The notes below the pieces were generated by a model. It had not been told where the DNA came from. It did not search any database and saw nothing but the letters and a program-made list of their open reading frames with translations. The translations under genes were made by a program, and so were the position numbers. From Floccularia luteovirens (Eukaryota; Basidiomycota; Agaricomycetes; Agaricales; Squamanitaceae), in the NCBI GenBank assembly GCA_009739215.1, contig VSJF01000014.1:211131-275130 (forward strand): DNA of 64,000 nucleotides. Reading direction: 5' to 3'. Numbering within the stretch: the first letter of the stretch is position 1; every line of letters starts with the position of its first letter. This document shows, one piece after another, positions 35,523-48,599 of this stretch.

Positions 35523-35967
35523 AGACTTGGGTCCCTGATATATCCAAAATTAGTTGCTATGGGGAGTGTACATTGTTTTTCTTGACATCTGCACCCGTGC
35601 ATAAGCGTAAACTGAATTGGAGGTGATCGATTGAGTTGAGATTAATAATTCTTTCATCCAAGAGTGTGTATATAGATGATGGAAGAGACATTAGTGTACT
35701 GGTACTGGGAATAGAAGCACTCGTACGTTGTTAAAAAATAAACATTAGCTCAACAATGAGCAATGGGGAAATAGAGAGCTACAAGTATACTTAGAGACAT
35801 TACCGCAATTAGAGAATAACTAATGTTCAAGCAAGAAAACAAGAAAAAGGGATAACAATACGAGGAACTAGTGATGGATATATATTATAAACGTCGTTTG
35901 GATGGAGTTCAAAAAATGTTGAACCGATTTATTATAGGAATTAGTGAGGAATGGCGTGAATTTGAAA
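35523..35967. other. AT-rich spacer, nothing recognised
   Basis: AT-rich text with no clear gene; probably 3' flank of the Clp1-like gene and possible upstream part of the 34884-35522 frame. Confidence 0.4.
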
Positions 35968-36659
35968 TTAGCGTCGTGATCTCTGGCGTATGCGTCTTGC
36001 CTCTGCAGTGACGTTCCACGCTGTTTGAACAAGCGTTACAAGTTTCGTGTCCTTGAGCCCCAAGGCAAGGACGTTTTTCCATATGCCTTGGTTGAACTCA
36101 AAATAGCGATCAAAGTAGTCGTCACGGAATCGAGAAAAGATTTGAGCCATAGCGGCCGCATTTGGGAATTCCTCAACGACCTGAGGTGGGAGTAGCCTCC
36201 AAGCAAGAATATTAGGTTGTGTCTCCAATTCAAGCCCATAAAGCAAAAGTAGCGCGACGGAGCTGACGTGGGGGACAGATAAGGGTATAACAGGTAGAGT
36301 TATGGTAGAAGCTCGGGGGACGGGAGGTGTAATTGGGGTTGAAGCAAGCTCGAATGAGGCGCGAAAACCGTTTTCGTAGAGCTTCATATCAACAGGTAGC
36401 ATTATAGGTGGTGAAGAGGCTTGATTCTCGGATGGAATGATCGCCAGTACGTGCGTTGGCGTGTTAACATGACTGGTGACTGTCATGTCAAGAGAATCTG
36501 GGAGTGATTGACGGTAACTTGTAGTGATCGGGACAACATTGAAATGGTGGTACAAAGCTCTAGAAGAAAAGTAAGATGAGTGAGTGCATTGTGAAATAAA
36601 AAATAGATATATACATACTCGAAGGGCTCGACTCTGTTCAATAGTGATTGCCTCTGCAT
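35968..36659 (-). CDS. Clp1-like protein, shorter paralogue
   Basis: The main frame (36555-35968) begins with a TTG, so a first exon is needed: an ATG at 36659 (MQRQSLLNRVEPFEV) splices through a short intron (about 36552-36609; donor in 'gtatatat', acceptor in 'tctagag') to YHHFNVVPITTSYRQ, giving about 210 residues. The order of landmarks parallels the gene at 20425: PTHVLAI, a DMKLYENGFRASFELAS stretch, ITLPVIPLSVPHVSSVALLL and the ending FNQGIWKNVLALGLKDTKL with a Trp-containing helix. It lacks the long basic N-terminus. Role unknown; a developmental role like Clp1 would be inference. A 91-base scrap of it at 26988 shows that this gene belonged to the duplicated segment. Confidence 0.6.
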
Positions 36660-38131
36660 AGTGGTATGAAGGTAGAAAGAAAGTAAAGGATTAAGAGAGA
36701 CGAAGAGGAAGAGTGAAGTTGAAGGCAGAAAAGTTATACTCCGCTTCCCGGCCAAAGATTAAGGTTAAGTATGTTTTGTCAACAACTAAAACTTTCTTCT
36801 TCCCAGCACTTCGTCCCACCCATCGCGACGGCTCCCATCACTGCCATCAAATGGATATAACCAGACATGAGGCGAGTGCTGCCGCATGAGCAATAAATAC
36901 ATAGATCCAAACCTTGTGATGAGCCGGAATGTGTCGTTGCACATTCCATGCCTGGTACAAAGCAGCCCTCTCAATTGTAAAGCAAACGAAATGTGGGACA
37001 CAATCGAACGACATGAGGAGATTTAAATGAGCTGGCTCATTAACCGGTATGTCAAATATCTCCGGCTATAAGATCCGCAGGCACCGATTCCTCACACGTA
37101 GTGTCCCTCGCGGCACTTTAGACTTTGAAAACTCTATGACTCGCTCCACTTGGCTAGAATCACTATATAGCGCACAAAGATGTACTTCGCATGCACAAAT
37201 GATTGCGCACCCTTCTGATCATGGGCATCTCCATAAAATTACTAACTACTTTACCCATTTTTTAGGCTGGCAGCCGAAATGAAATGTGCGTTACGAAATG
37301 AGGATATTTTCAATTGCGAGCGGTTCTTTCCAACAAAAATTGAACCCTTCCACCCTCTTTGACACTTTTTTTAGGCTTAGTGACTTATCATAATATATCA
37401 TACATGAGGCTTGCCCGCTGCGTATTGATCAAAGCTGTGTAGGCTCAACCAATTTTTTGATATCGATCGCAATACAATTCAAGGACAACAAGCACAATTG
37501 AATATGACATGTCGAGCAACACTCGCATCTTCCCGAATAAAGGGAAAAAAACGCCTTCAGGTAATTTTGCTATGTCGAGAAAAAAATACGTTCCCACTTA
37601 CTTAGCACACGCGTTTTCCGTCAACGCTCAACAGACAGGCTGTAGTTTATGTTCCACGCTCTAGCGCTGACCTTGACAACCTCCCATGAAAATGAAGACA
37701 CCGATCAATCACTAAATTTTGCAAAATCCGCCTACCTGGAGAACTCTTTGGCCAACATGCTGGGTCGCGAAGTCACTCGTGGAGAAAGCTGGAGAAGAGA
37801 AGGCTCAGAATCTCGTGTAATTCCTGTGGTATAAGATACATCCGAGGCATGGCATGTGAGTTGATGGGATATATGTTTACTATGAACAAGCTTCCGTGGA
37901 CGATAGATGGCAAGTGCTAGTAAATCCTCGGAAGCCAATCAATTCGTTAAAACAGCATAGTCCGCAGATAGCTGCGTTCGTATTAGACGATCAAAGTCCT
38001 TGCTATTACCATAGGGCGGATTATCGGAGTTGAAAACAAATACGTATCACTCAACAAAAAGTCACACCAAACAATTCAATTTACTGCGACGAGTCATACA
38101 TACTCATTCGCGGGACCGCACTATACATAAT
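36660..38131. other. Intergenic, no gene recognised
   Basis: Short open frames only (60-77 codons) and no motif. AT-rich stretches and a 'tatataa'-like word lie close to the start of the Clp1-like gene. Confidence 0.45.
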
Positions 38132-39426
38132 CTACAAATGTTGGGCCGGTTGTAATTTACGCAAGTTGGCGCATCTGATTTTTCCATCCATAATGAGTTC
38201 CGTCACAGCTCGAGCAGTACCTGGAGCGTTACAAATTCCCTAGAAATCATCAATGCATCAATCTCTTTGGCATTAAGAATATCATCAAAACAACAGTAAC
38301 TCACCCAACAAGTGTGACCAGTAGCAATTATTAAATTTTTAGCGATCGTTGTTGCTTCACCGATGAGAGGACCTCCACCAGTGCTTACAACAGGTAAAAA
38401 ACATGCTTGTCGCTTTTCAACGGTACCTTCGCGCAGCTCGGTGGAGATACTTGCGACGTGACGATGGATACTGTCGCAAGATGCCTTGTCTACCACCACT
38501 TCATCTACGGTGTCAGGCAATTCCGTATCATCACCAGGTCCGCATGCGTAAATTTCGTTGTCCGGACGTGCGTAAATCTCAGGCGAGACAGTTGAGCCGC
38601 GCCTGCCGTTCAGCGACGGGTTAACAATTTCAGTGAATAAGACATAGGGAGCAATCTTTATGGAAGGTTGTGGACGGATGGTTATACTATGAGCCCGTGT
38701 CGCAGATATTGGAAGTTGAGAGATAATATTGGGGGACCATGCACCAGCGGCAAGCACGACATGGGTTGCGGGTATTGCGATAGCGTCTTCTTTGTTCTTT
38801 CCAATGTATGTTACTGCAGAAACCGCACCGTTCGCCTTCTCAACAGATACGACCTTCCCTTTAATAAAATTCACGCCGTTGGCTTTTGCGAGCTCGAACA
38901 TACTCATAGTGAACTGGTGTGGATGAACTTGAGCTGTCCCACCATGTCCCGCCATCGGCGAATAATAATGGGTTAAGTTCTTCTTAACCCACAACAAATC
39001 ACTTGGAAGACCCGTCTTAGATACGAAATCAGCACTATCCTCCAGTCCAATAGTCTTCTCCAGGCTTTTCTGAGGTCCAGCGGTAGTTGCAAGAGGTTTT
39101 TCGTCTAGTGGGTCAGGATCCCCTCTTCCCTGCCAACTTCCGCAGTTGACATATCTCCAACCCCATATATCTTTCCCATTATGTTCCTCAGCAAGCTTCA
39201 CGTGTTCTTCAAATGATACACCGACAAGTTCCTTGGGGTATGCCCATTTCGCCACCAATCCCCCAGCTTTACCAGATGCTCCTTGTGCAGGGCCGTGCTC
39301 AGAAGCCTCAATAAGGGTAATGGTGGATGAAGATGCTGATTGATGTCGGGATAGGTAATAAGCTGTCGTACAGCCAATAATACCACCTCCAACAACGACA
39401 ATGTTGCGTGTGCTGGCTTGTGGCAT
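38132..39426 (-). CDS. TDA3: FAD-dependent oxidoreductase, DAO family (Tda3-like)
   Basis: Two exons, 39426-38305 and 38239-38132, give 409 residues. The Rossmann FAD motif is NIVVVGGGIIGCTTAYYLS at the N-terminus; EASEHGPAQGASGKAGGLVA is the family's flavin-contact loop; HVVLAAGAWSPNI and a C-terminal IIATGHTCW joined to GICNAPGTARAVTELI close the FAD fold. The intron (GTGAGT to CTAG, 65 bases) falls inside this last motif. Fungal relatives include yeast Tda3 and S. pombe homologues; Tda3 has been tied to endosomal protein traffic rather than a proved substrate, and D-amino-acid or sarcosine-type oxidation remains possible. No peroxisomal SKL ending is seen (C-terminus QPAQHL), favouring a cytosolic or late-endosomal protein. 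Confidence 0.85.
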
Positions 39427-42400
39427 ATTGAAATTGTGCTATCTTGTTTTAATGACGAACAACTATCAGCACGGCGGAAGCGCACGGGCCGGTGGAGATT
39501 AGCGGTCACGTGTTATCATCTTCTTGATCTTCAGCTTCAGAATCAGTTGTTTTAAAACTTGAATGTTGCATTAATGTACTAAACGTTCATGCAACCTAAA
39601 CATTTCAATTTCAACGTTCAACGGGTACCCCCGGTAGTCAAGCTCAAGATTTGACAACTGCATACATCGGAACTTCCCAGCCACAAAGTCCCCCATGAAC
39701 TTGGCGAGATTGAACAGAACCCTCATTTACCTCTTCTGACCCACTAAATATTCTTCTTGCTATTACTGTAGGCGAATAGAGGCTGTCGGGACACTCAACC
39801 ACTGGATTTGGCTCCACTTCTGCAAAAACTCCACCTAGCAGGTCCGCGCGCAAGGTGGACTTACTTTGTTGCTCTCCTCACCATCATAAATTTTTTGAAA
39901 ATGTTGGACGCTCCAAATGCAAGCTTAGATTTAGTGTCCATTAGGTGTACGTATGCCATCTATAGAAGTGGTTAGTGAATATATGACTCCCGTCTTTAGG
40001 TCCCAAGATGATGGGCTGTATGCTGATCAACAGTTCCTGCATCTGGATGATGACATTTATACGAAAGGGTCTTAACATCTGTATAAACTAACTCCAAGGA
40101 CTGCAAGATGCACGGGGTCTTTACTTGACTTGTCTCAAGCTTTATCTATCTTGGGATTTCCCAAGTCAATGAAATTCTCGCACTGCTTCAAGCCGTGGGA
40201 ACTGCCGTTGGAAAATTTATACGAGTAGTCAAGATAGCAAGCTCAGCTGATGTTAACTTGCTGTCTATAACCATTAATGCGCAGCCTTCCACTGGTGGGA
40301 CTTGTCGCACTAACTTTCACGCGACGCCGAATTGGTCATCAAGGTACCTAAATTTCAACTTCTTTTGCTTGTGCAGTTTGTAGTAATTTTTTCAAACCAG
40401 TGTTTTGAAATTGACCCTTTATGCCCGCTTCATGATACCGATAACAAAATGACGCGGACGTCAACTGGTTACAATCCTTGGTGAAGTTGCGATTTTTCCG
40501 TTGGAATAGGAATTTTTGTATGTTGTCAAACCCTGTTGAAGCCTACCCCAGTATCCCATTGTTTAGCAGAATCATCCCTCCAGTCTGGACCATATAAGTA
40601 CGTGAATACCAGTCCATTCAGTACGTCGGGTCCAAAGCAACCACCTTTAGGGCTCACTTCATCGTCGGCTTAAGCTATGATCCCCATTTTTGGGCAACGG
40701 TTGCTGTTATTGGAGTAAAATCAATTTGGTGCTTAACAGCAGCCTTGTATTGGTATCGTATGGCTCGCGAAGCATCCCTTCAGGTCAGTCCTCGTTGTGT
40801 AGGAGTTTAGCAAGTCCACCATTTCGTAATCAACCGCTACTCACGACTGTATTGGAAGCAGGAACACCCGATATCAATTTGTATAAATATGCTTATATGA
40901 ACAGTTCTCAGATCTGTGGACACGTAGCGAGATTGTGTCCTGGGATGCTGCTGTAATAACTGCCTGCATAAAAATGAGCTCGTCAGAGAAACCTGCAAAA
41001 CTCGCGCTTCTGTATGGTTGGAATCCCTGATATGACAGCAGAAAATTTCTCAGGTATCCACTCGATGGGGTTTGCAAAAATAGTGATTACGTTGAGAAGT
41101 TGTTGAAGTTGAGACCAACCCATCGCTCCGCTCGTGTCTTCCGGAAGTAACGTTATATCCTAAGTATGACACCACTAGGTCCGGGAAACGGTTGTCCGGG
41201 AAGCGGTAAACGGAGACTCTTGCAAATCAAGAACTACATCAAAAAAATACAAAGCGCTTCTAAATTGCCAGAAGATTTTGTTCGAGGTTTGGTCTTGTGA
41301 TTTATCCAGTTGTCGTAATTTATGTTCAAGCTTTCCTTGACATGTCAGCAGAATACATAAATCCCCCAACGGGTTCTTGTTTCAAGTCCATCAATGCCAC
41401 AACACATGGATCACTGGGGGTCAAGTGCTTTTTAGATAAATAAGGTCAGCACCATATGACAGAACCGTGAGTTTTGAGACATCTTTCATGCCGTTAACAT
41501 CACGTTCGGTTTAGGTTAGATACAAGTAGCCTCTCATGCCTGCACTCCCGACTCGGGGATTAGGTGTAATTCCAGAGCCGATTGATCATGAAGGAGTAAA
41601 CTTTCCCGTGGCGTTTTAGAATATCGCGTCCAAATTGTCGTCCCCTACATACCATAAATGGCGATGTTGGTTTGGTTTGGGCTCCTTTGGTGGTTCTTGT
41701 TAGTTTGCTGAGTGAGTCGTACTACCCCATTCAATAATACGACGCTTCATTCCCTCCGCTAATAGCACTTCGATTTTTGAGATATGAATGGAAAATTCCT
41801 ACCACTCAGCGCAAACTATCATCATCTTTCAAGTTTTGTCGCATAATAATCCCTGTCAAGCGAGACCAGGAACACAGATTTGGTGTAAGGTACAGACAGA
41901 GACCATGAACTCAGCTTGTGGGCGATGACTGGCGTATACTGTTGTACGAAACTAGGCTTTTATTTTTTAGAGAACCAAAATAATTCATGATACACCCCAC
42001 GCACAGAGGTTCTACAGATTGAAATGGAGGTGGTTCCTTCTACTACAAGTGTTGGGCAAGGATCATAGCTAGTTATGAAGAGCGTGCTATATGTTCTTGG
42101 TGTCTATTGCACACGATAAACATAGACAAGGGGTCACTCGATCGTTCGTCGTGATTCTGGAGGCCTCATTGTCCAGACTGTTGCGCAGGACACCATTGGA
42201 CCGATGGGTATCAGTTGCGGTTCTGGGCTCTGATGTCAGCGACTGGTTCTGCTTCATTAGCTCCAGGCGCAGAAATATTTACTGACTGCCAAATGAATCG
42301 GACAATCCGACACGCTGCTTCCTTGAAACATTACGCATTCGAATCATACATATTACGAGGCGATCCCCAAGCCATGTTAGAAGATATCGTTCGCTTAGCT

Positions 42401-43178
42401 GCGAATTAAATCTATTGTTAGCAGAAAGTATCTTTCTCGGCAGATATTATGAATATCGCGGGGACAGACCTGAACAGACATAGACAGGACGTAGTCAAGA
42501 CCTAACTTTGGTATCCACGGATCGAATTTGGAATCTTTTGGCTGTATTAAATGACGGTGCTGTGCAGTCCTTGAAGCGCAGTGATTCGTGTACTTATAAA
42601 ACATAAATTTCTTGGAACAGATTGGTTAACGTTCACCCAAAAATGCTGAATGGAGTATGATCTGAAACCGCAGATAACTATCGTTATATGGTTATAAAAA
42701 TGTTTGTTTTGTAGTTCCATGCAGCTCGCGCGCTGTACTCATGCGTTGCTGCATGTAAACTCTGCGTAACCAGTTTCATTCATCAATTTCGCACATATTT
42801 ATGGATTGCTTTTTGGATTTCAAATTTTTACCATGGTAACCATAGAAGACAAATCTTCAGAGAGTTTCCGAGAGGCACGTAGAGTTAATGAATAATCCAT
42901 TATTCAAGAACATGATGCACCAAGGAAGGATGCAGCCTGCATCACTCCTGCATCGACCGTTTTTCATAATACAATGGAAGTTGCATTGAGCCCAGGACCT
43001 AAAAATACCTCGAGGTTACACGGATCCCTATCGGATGGACAACAAGATGGATGTGTAATGGAATGGCTAGACCATGTGGAACTGATACAATCAATAAAAG
43101 TGGACAGTTTACTAAGAACCCGAATCAATCAGCCAGAAATATGCACGGAACACTGGAACAGCGCGCAGACGCGGCATC
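39427..43178. other. Long intergenic region without a defended gene
   Basis: 3.75 kb with only short open frames. A frame at 40690-40956 ends GHVARLCPGMLL, which recalls a P450 haem-binding loop but has nothing else to support it. A frame at 42215-42409 ends HYAFESYILRGDPQAMLEDI and looks protein-like but has no family I know. I found no repeat linking this region to the rest of the window. Confidence 0.4.
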
Positions 43179-45995
43179 TCAGCGTCGACTCCGTAGCAAT
43201 TGCAAGGCAAGATCTTCTTGGTCTTCTAGAGTTGGCTCATGATCGGAACGTTTCGATTTGATTTGTGTTGGTTCTTTTCTTCTTTTCTTGGCAACAAAAG
43301 ATGTGTTCTCTTCGTCGTCCGATGAAAGGTCTGGAAGATCGAATTCTGGAGATATGTACCCATCGTCATAAGTCTCTGAAGGATTGAGAATAGGTGCTTC
43401 GTCCGCAAAAGCCTTCCGAGAAAAAGTCAATTTGTTAAGTAATAAAGAAAAATGAAATACTAACTTCACGTTCTCTAGCTTTTCTCTTCCTCTTCTTCTC
43501 TTTCTTTTTCTCTTTGGCCTCTTCCTTATCTACCAAATCAGCAATCTTCATTTTCGCCTCTTCATCTCGCGCAAACTTCTGGCCCTCTTCCTTGGCTCCT
43601 GCCAACCCGCCTTTCTCATTGAACCAACTTTCTGCATCTTCAAGTTCATACATTTCATGTGGTTTTCCTTCATCATCAAAGACTAGTTTCTTAGGAAGGC
43701 CACCCTTTGCAACTGTGCGTTTCGCTTTGCCTAATTTTAGTTTGCGTTTCGACAGGTCTCCAGGATCTAGAGGGTTGTTGGAACCGGGGAGGTCGTGATC
43801 GGCACGTTTGAGAGTTATGAAATCGTCGTCTTCATCGTCTACTTGTTCCTTGTCAATAAGCTTGGAGTAATGTTCTGAGAGAATATTTTGGTTTTTTCTC
43901 TCGAACATGCGGTCGTACTTTGTGCGTACAACACTCGCCTGGGTGTAACGAGATTATTGTAGAGTTGAACTTCCATGCTTTAGGACTCACTTTAGAGTTT
44001 TTATCTGTGTCTTTTGATATTTGGACTTGATTTTGTTCGACTTCATCTTCCTCACTGGAATTGTTTTCATCGCTACTATCATCTGTGCTCTCCTCGCTCA
44101 AAGCGGAGTTGATACGTTTTTGTTTCTCCTCAAGAACGTCGGCTTGTGCAGCTTCAACAGCTCTTGATGCATTCTTCTTCTTCTTTGCAATTTCCTTGCT
44201 ATAAAACTTGATCTTTGGAGCTCCAGGTAGTCCAAGTGACTCCGCAAAACGTTCCACGGGAAGCTCTTCTAGCTTAAATATAGCTTTATCTTTATGTAGA
44301 TATATCGAGCGAAGATACGATACGAACGCCTGTAAGAAGATCGAAATTGAATAACTCCAAGAAAGGTGAGAATGGAGTGTAAAGCCGTACCCGTTGCCCA
44401 AGATATTTAATTTCTGGGTCCTGGAATGACAGGTTTTGCAACTGGTTTTCAATGCTCTGGGCTTTGCTTGATTTAATCTTAATTTTATGCACTTCAATGC
44501 CCTTCTTTTGTAAGGCTGCTTTCATGCCTTCCTCCTCACTGGGTAATAACACCAGGAGGGCTTTGCCCTTACTTTCATAGCGAGCTGTTCTTCCCACTCG
44601 GTGGATATACGTTTCCGCATCTTCCGGTGTATCTAATTGCACCACCCAATCAATTGAAGGAAAATCAAGACCTCTTGCAGCAATGTCAGTTGCAAAGAGA
44701 ACTGCATGAGACATGGATGTGAACTTCGTGTACATGGCAAGTCGTGCCGATTGCTTCTGCTTTCCGTGCAGATGGAGGAGGGGAACACCAGGGTGCATCT
44801 TGCAAAAAGTCTCGAATACAAAACGAACTTGCTTGCAACTCGACAGGAACACAAGAATTTTCGCTTGAAGATGAGTTTTTATAAAGCCCCATAAGATGTC
44901 CAACTTTTTGTCCAGATCGCAAATGACGTAATGCTGTTCGAGATTTTGGGGAATGGACGGATTTGAAGCACCCAATTCTTGAACGCCGACGTATTCTGGG
45001 TCTTTCAGACTCAATCGGGCAAGGTCACTTACAGAATCTGTTTGCGTCGCAGAGAATAGAAGAGTTTGACGAAGTTTGGGAAGGTGGGCCAACAGAGCTG
45101 ATAGTGTCCGCTGGAAACCCATATCAAGTATTCGATCTGCCTCGTCCAGAACTGGAGCAAGTCGAATCAACATGAAAGAAGGCGGTGTATAAAGATTGAC
45201 TCACTGAGTAATTGTAGGTTATCTACATCAAAACCTACTGTCTGGTCCATATGCTGGAGCAAACGCCCTGGCGTAGCGACAAGAATGTTCATTCTTGACA
45301 GCCTATCTCGTTCGTCTTTGAGATTCTTGCCGCCGATAACCAATCCCGCCGAGAAGGAGTGGTACCCGCCTATTGCGCGTAAGACATCAAAAATTTGGAC
45401 AGCCTATGCAGGTTCAGGTTCATTGATTGAACGATGCTGAGAAAGGAAATCACCTACGAGTTCTCGCGTAGGAGATATGATTAGTGCACCCAATCCATCT
45501 GAAGGACCCCACTTCCTGCGGTACAAGATCTCTAGCGTCGGGATGAGGAATGCGAGCGTTTTTCCGCTACCTGTGCGTGCTGCGCCGAGAACATCCTTGC
45601 CTTTCAGGGAGACAGGAAGGCTCTTCGCTTGAATGTCGGTAAGATTTACGAAGAAGGCTTTTTTCAATCCTGTTTATTTTTGAGCTGGTTAGGGAGTAAC
45701 TATGCAAGTTCTAGAGAGAGACATGCCTCGTTTTGTTGATTCAGATATGGGCAAATCTGCAAATGTCTTGAGATCTTCTGGTGCAACCTAGCAACATAAA
45801 TGATCAATTTACAATATGCAGTTTGGGAGCACTCACGTAATTTAGAGCATCATTTTCCAAGGCTTGAATTTTCTGCTTTTCCGTAAGCTTCCTTAGTTTT
45901 GAGGATCTGACGAGTGGCTTTTGTTGTTGCTTTGTCCTTTTGTTTTGTCTCGATTTAATAAGGCCAGATGAAGAACCAATTTCGCTGTCTGCCAT
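43179..45995 (-). CDS. DBP4: DEAD-box ATP-dependent RNA helicase Dbp4 (Hca4/DDX10)
   Basis: Nucleolar helicase that releases U14 snoRNA from pre-ribosomes during 18S rRNA maturation. Eight exons, 45995-45837, 45787-45727, 45669-45458, 45403-45205, 45151-44391, 44329-43991, 43938-43465 and 43412-43179, give 812 residues. Helicase motifs in order: Q motif near [18 protein letters not shown] (I), PTREL (Ia), TPGRLLQHM (Ib), LDEADR (II), LLFSATQT (III), [11 protein letters not shown] (IV), [15 protein letters not shown] (V) and [11 protein letters not shown] (VI). [20 protein letters not shown] and the long Lys/Glu-rich C-terminal tail are typical of Dbp4 rather than other DEAD-box proteins. Intron 2 begins with GC (GCATGT to ACAG). 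The start shares a divergent 361-base promoter interval with CLN3. Confidence 0.95.
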
Positions 45996-46356
45996 ATCAA
46001 TGGATGAGCTTTATGATTTCAGCATCTATTCCGAGAAATCTTGTCACGGTCACTGACCAGTAGCCTTGGAAATCAACAAACATCAACATAACATTAAGTG
46101 GCTAGCAGGTTAATAATTTGTTAACACCACCTTACTTAAAGCATACTCCCTTGTGTTTAATCTAATCCGTATAATGTGTGGCTCCTCATATTCCCTGCGC
46201 CTCACTTTCTTTTACTAGAAAATGTAAATCCAAATGCATGTTCTTTGTACTTCCATAAAATATACACACGTGACGTGCTGTCAAAACTGCACAACGCAGC
46301 ATGCCCACATACCTCATCTCTGACGCTGTTTAGAAAAGTATCACTATGCGTACTTG
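45996..46356. promoter_or_regulatory. Shared divergent promoter region (DBP4 and CLN3)
   Basis: 361 bases between two divergent start codons. No open gene inside; short AT-rich words near the middle. No factor site can be claimed with confidence. Confidence 0.35.
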
Positions 46357-48599
46357 ATGGTTGCTACCACTTCAAGTACTGCATACACTAGAGCACCACG
46401 TCACACAGCAAACCATTTGGAAACATACAGTGGCAATCAAGATATTGAAATGCAGGCAACCATCCTAACTGCATCCTCCTCTAGGGATGGATTGCGCTTC
46501 GGAATACCGGATGATGAGGAAGATGACGATGTACGGCAGGGTTTAGGGCTTGGTACCAGTCCAGGTATGATGTGAAGTTACCATGTAAGGCATAGTCTTG
46601 GTACTCAGTGATTTTCGTCAGAACAAGGACGGAAACTGTTCTTGAAGTTGGGGATTTCGTTTTTCTTGTTTGGACTTATCAACAATGGTGTGCATCCACA
46701 TTCATTTCTTTCATTGGTGTAGCTAATATCAAGTATAGTTCTATATGTGATCATCCTTTCTGCTGCACTCGACCTTGTACCGCCATCTACACCGAAAGGA
46801 ATAATCGCTTTTTGCAATATTGCACCAGCACTCATAGCCAAAATTGGTTGGCCCTATGTTCTAAAAGGTCGTGTGCGTTATGAGAAGCGACTAGCTGGAT
46901 GTTGCTTCTTGAGTGCTTTTGGAATGTTGGTAAGAACTCTCTTGTCATTCTCAGTTGGAAGTAGTCAAGTGTAATTTTACCTTTTCTATAGGTGGTTGCC
47001 TTCTCTGATGGATTATTCATGAAGCTTGTGGGAATAGGTCTCGCATCGTTCTCGTCAGGTCAAACTCTCACACACTTTCGCTTGCTCAACCCTTATTGAT
47101 TCTTACTAGGCTTGGGGGAGTTGACATTTTTACAGCTCTCGACTACATATTCCCCTCCTTCGGTCGCAGGCCATAGCATTGGGTATAGTATATGATTCTC
47201 ACCAAGTTTATCTTCCATCTAACTTGCATCGCTATAGTTTCTTTGCATCTGGTACGGGAGCCGCAGGTCTTGTTGGCGCGTTCCTATGGTGGGAACTTCG
47301 AACTCTGGGGGTACGAACTGGAGTTGGCCTATCATCAGTCCGTTCCTACCTTCCTGATTCACCCGGCCTTTCTCACAGTCACAATAATTATTTAGATTAT
47401 GCCGTTTATTATCCCGTTAACGTACTTTTTCTTGCTTCCTCGGAACTCAGCTTTCATGTCCACGCTATCTCCGTCATCATATGATGATGATACTAATGCA
47501 GTACCGTCTCTACCATATACACCACTCGCATCTACCGAAGACGAAGTAGGTGAAGAAGAAGGTAGCTTACCTGCTGGTCCCAAGAGGGGTGTAGCTCTAT
47601 CAGCAAGTGATAAGTGGAGACTAGTCAAACCCCTGTTATTAAAATATATGCTTCCGCTATGTAAGTCCTATAAGTCCCATTTTGCTTGTACTTCATTTCC
47701 GCTAACTATATATTAATGTAGTTTGTGTTTATTTAGTAAGTTATACACAAATCCCCAATGATGCACCTCTGATACTGCTTCTACCCTACAGTTCGAATAT
47801 ACTATAAATCAGGTTCGTAGGGGGATTGTCGTCCGGAGTGGTTTAGGAATTCTAATTCTCACTAGGGAATTGGGCCTACACTAATCTACCCGGTGCCGTC
47901 GCCAGATGATCATCCGTGGATAAGTAAAATAATACATTCCTTACGCGATTACTATCCATTATGGCAGGTACGAAAAGAAAAACGCCTTTCGGCCTTATAA
48001 CTTGTCTTCATCGCAGTTCCATCACGTAACTGATAATTCATTGTACAGCTTGTCTACCAAACTACAGTGTTCCTTTCTAGGTCGTCAATCTCCATGGGTA
48101 TACCCGCATTACCTTCCCGTCTCCTCTCACTCCCTGCAATCATGCAAGCAATGATCCTAGTGTCACTAGTTTTCGAATCGGCGGTCGGGTTCTTTAATGC
48201 CGAATCAGAGGTGTCGAGTATTCTTCTTGTCTTCTTCCTTGTCAGTCTGGAAGGTATCTGTGGTGGTCTTGCATAGTACGTGCCTTTTCTAAAATTTCAA
48301 CCCCGTCCCCTACCTTTTTTTTTTTTTTGACAATTCACGTTATCTCTTCCTCTCATGTTACTTTTTTTTTTTATCAACACAGCGTCAACGTTTTCTACCG
48401 CATTAATCAAGAACCGCCGGACCAAAATGCAAGTCACGACCTCGAAAGGGCACGACAAGAAAAAGAATTCAGGATCGGCTCAATTGGGTTTGCAGATTCT
48501 TCTGGGATTCTATTCGCTTCATTACTTGCTGTCCCTACCGAAATCTCACTGTGTAATGCCCAAATTAGGAGAGGAAAGCTATTGTGCAGGGAATTATAG
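46357..48599 (+). CDS. BTN1: Battenin/CLN3-family vacuolar membrane protein (Btn1-like)
   Basis: Multi-pass membrane protein of the vacuole or Golgi, related to human CLN3 and yeast Btn1, which affects vacuolar pH and basic amino-acid balance. Spliced from about ten exons beginning 46357-46564, 46622-46687, 46739-46929 and 46992-47058. Sequence landmarks: a polar N-terminal tail with acidic DDEEDDD, FFLFGLINNVLYVIILSA, the LGELTFLQLS motif, the GTGAAGLVGAFLWW helix, a YFFLLP helix, a loop rich in Ser and Asp/Glu (about residues 235-290), FCVYLFEYTINQGIGPTLIY, SISMGIPALPSRLLSLPAI and the C-terminal FADSSGILFASLLAVPTE ... IRRGKLLC. The start is the ATG at 46357. Introns near 48300-48400 hold poly-T runs. 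No CAAX ending is seen, unlike human CLN3. Confidence 0.9.

Noticed and set aside
24653..36659. Idea that the DUF6534/Clp1-like island is a mating-type or defence locus
   Set aside because: No homeodomain, pheromone receptor, NLR or other marker gene lies in the window; only duplication and a transposon are seen.
40690..40956. Frame ending GHVARLCPGMLL, like a cytochrome P450 haem loop
   Set aside because: Only this short motif fits; no upstream ExxR or I-helix sequence and no exon chain was found.
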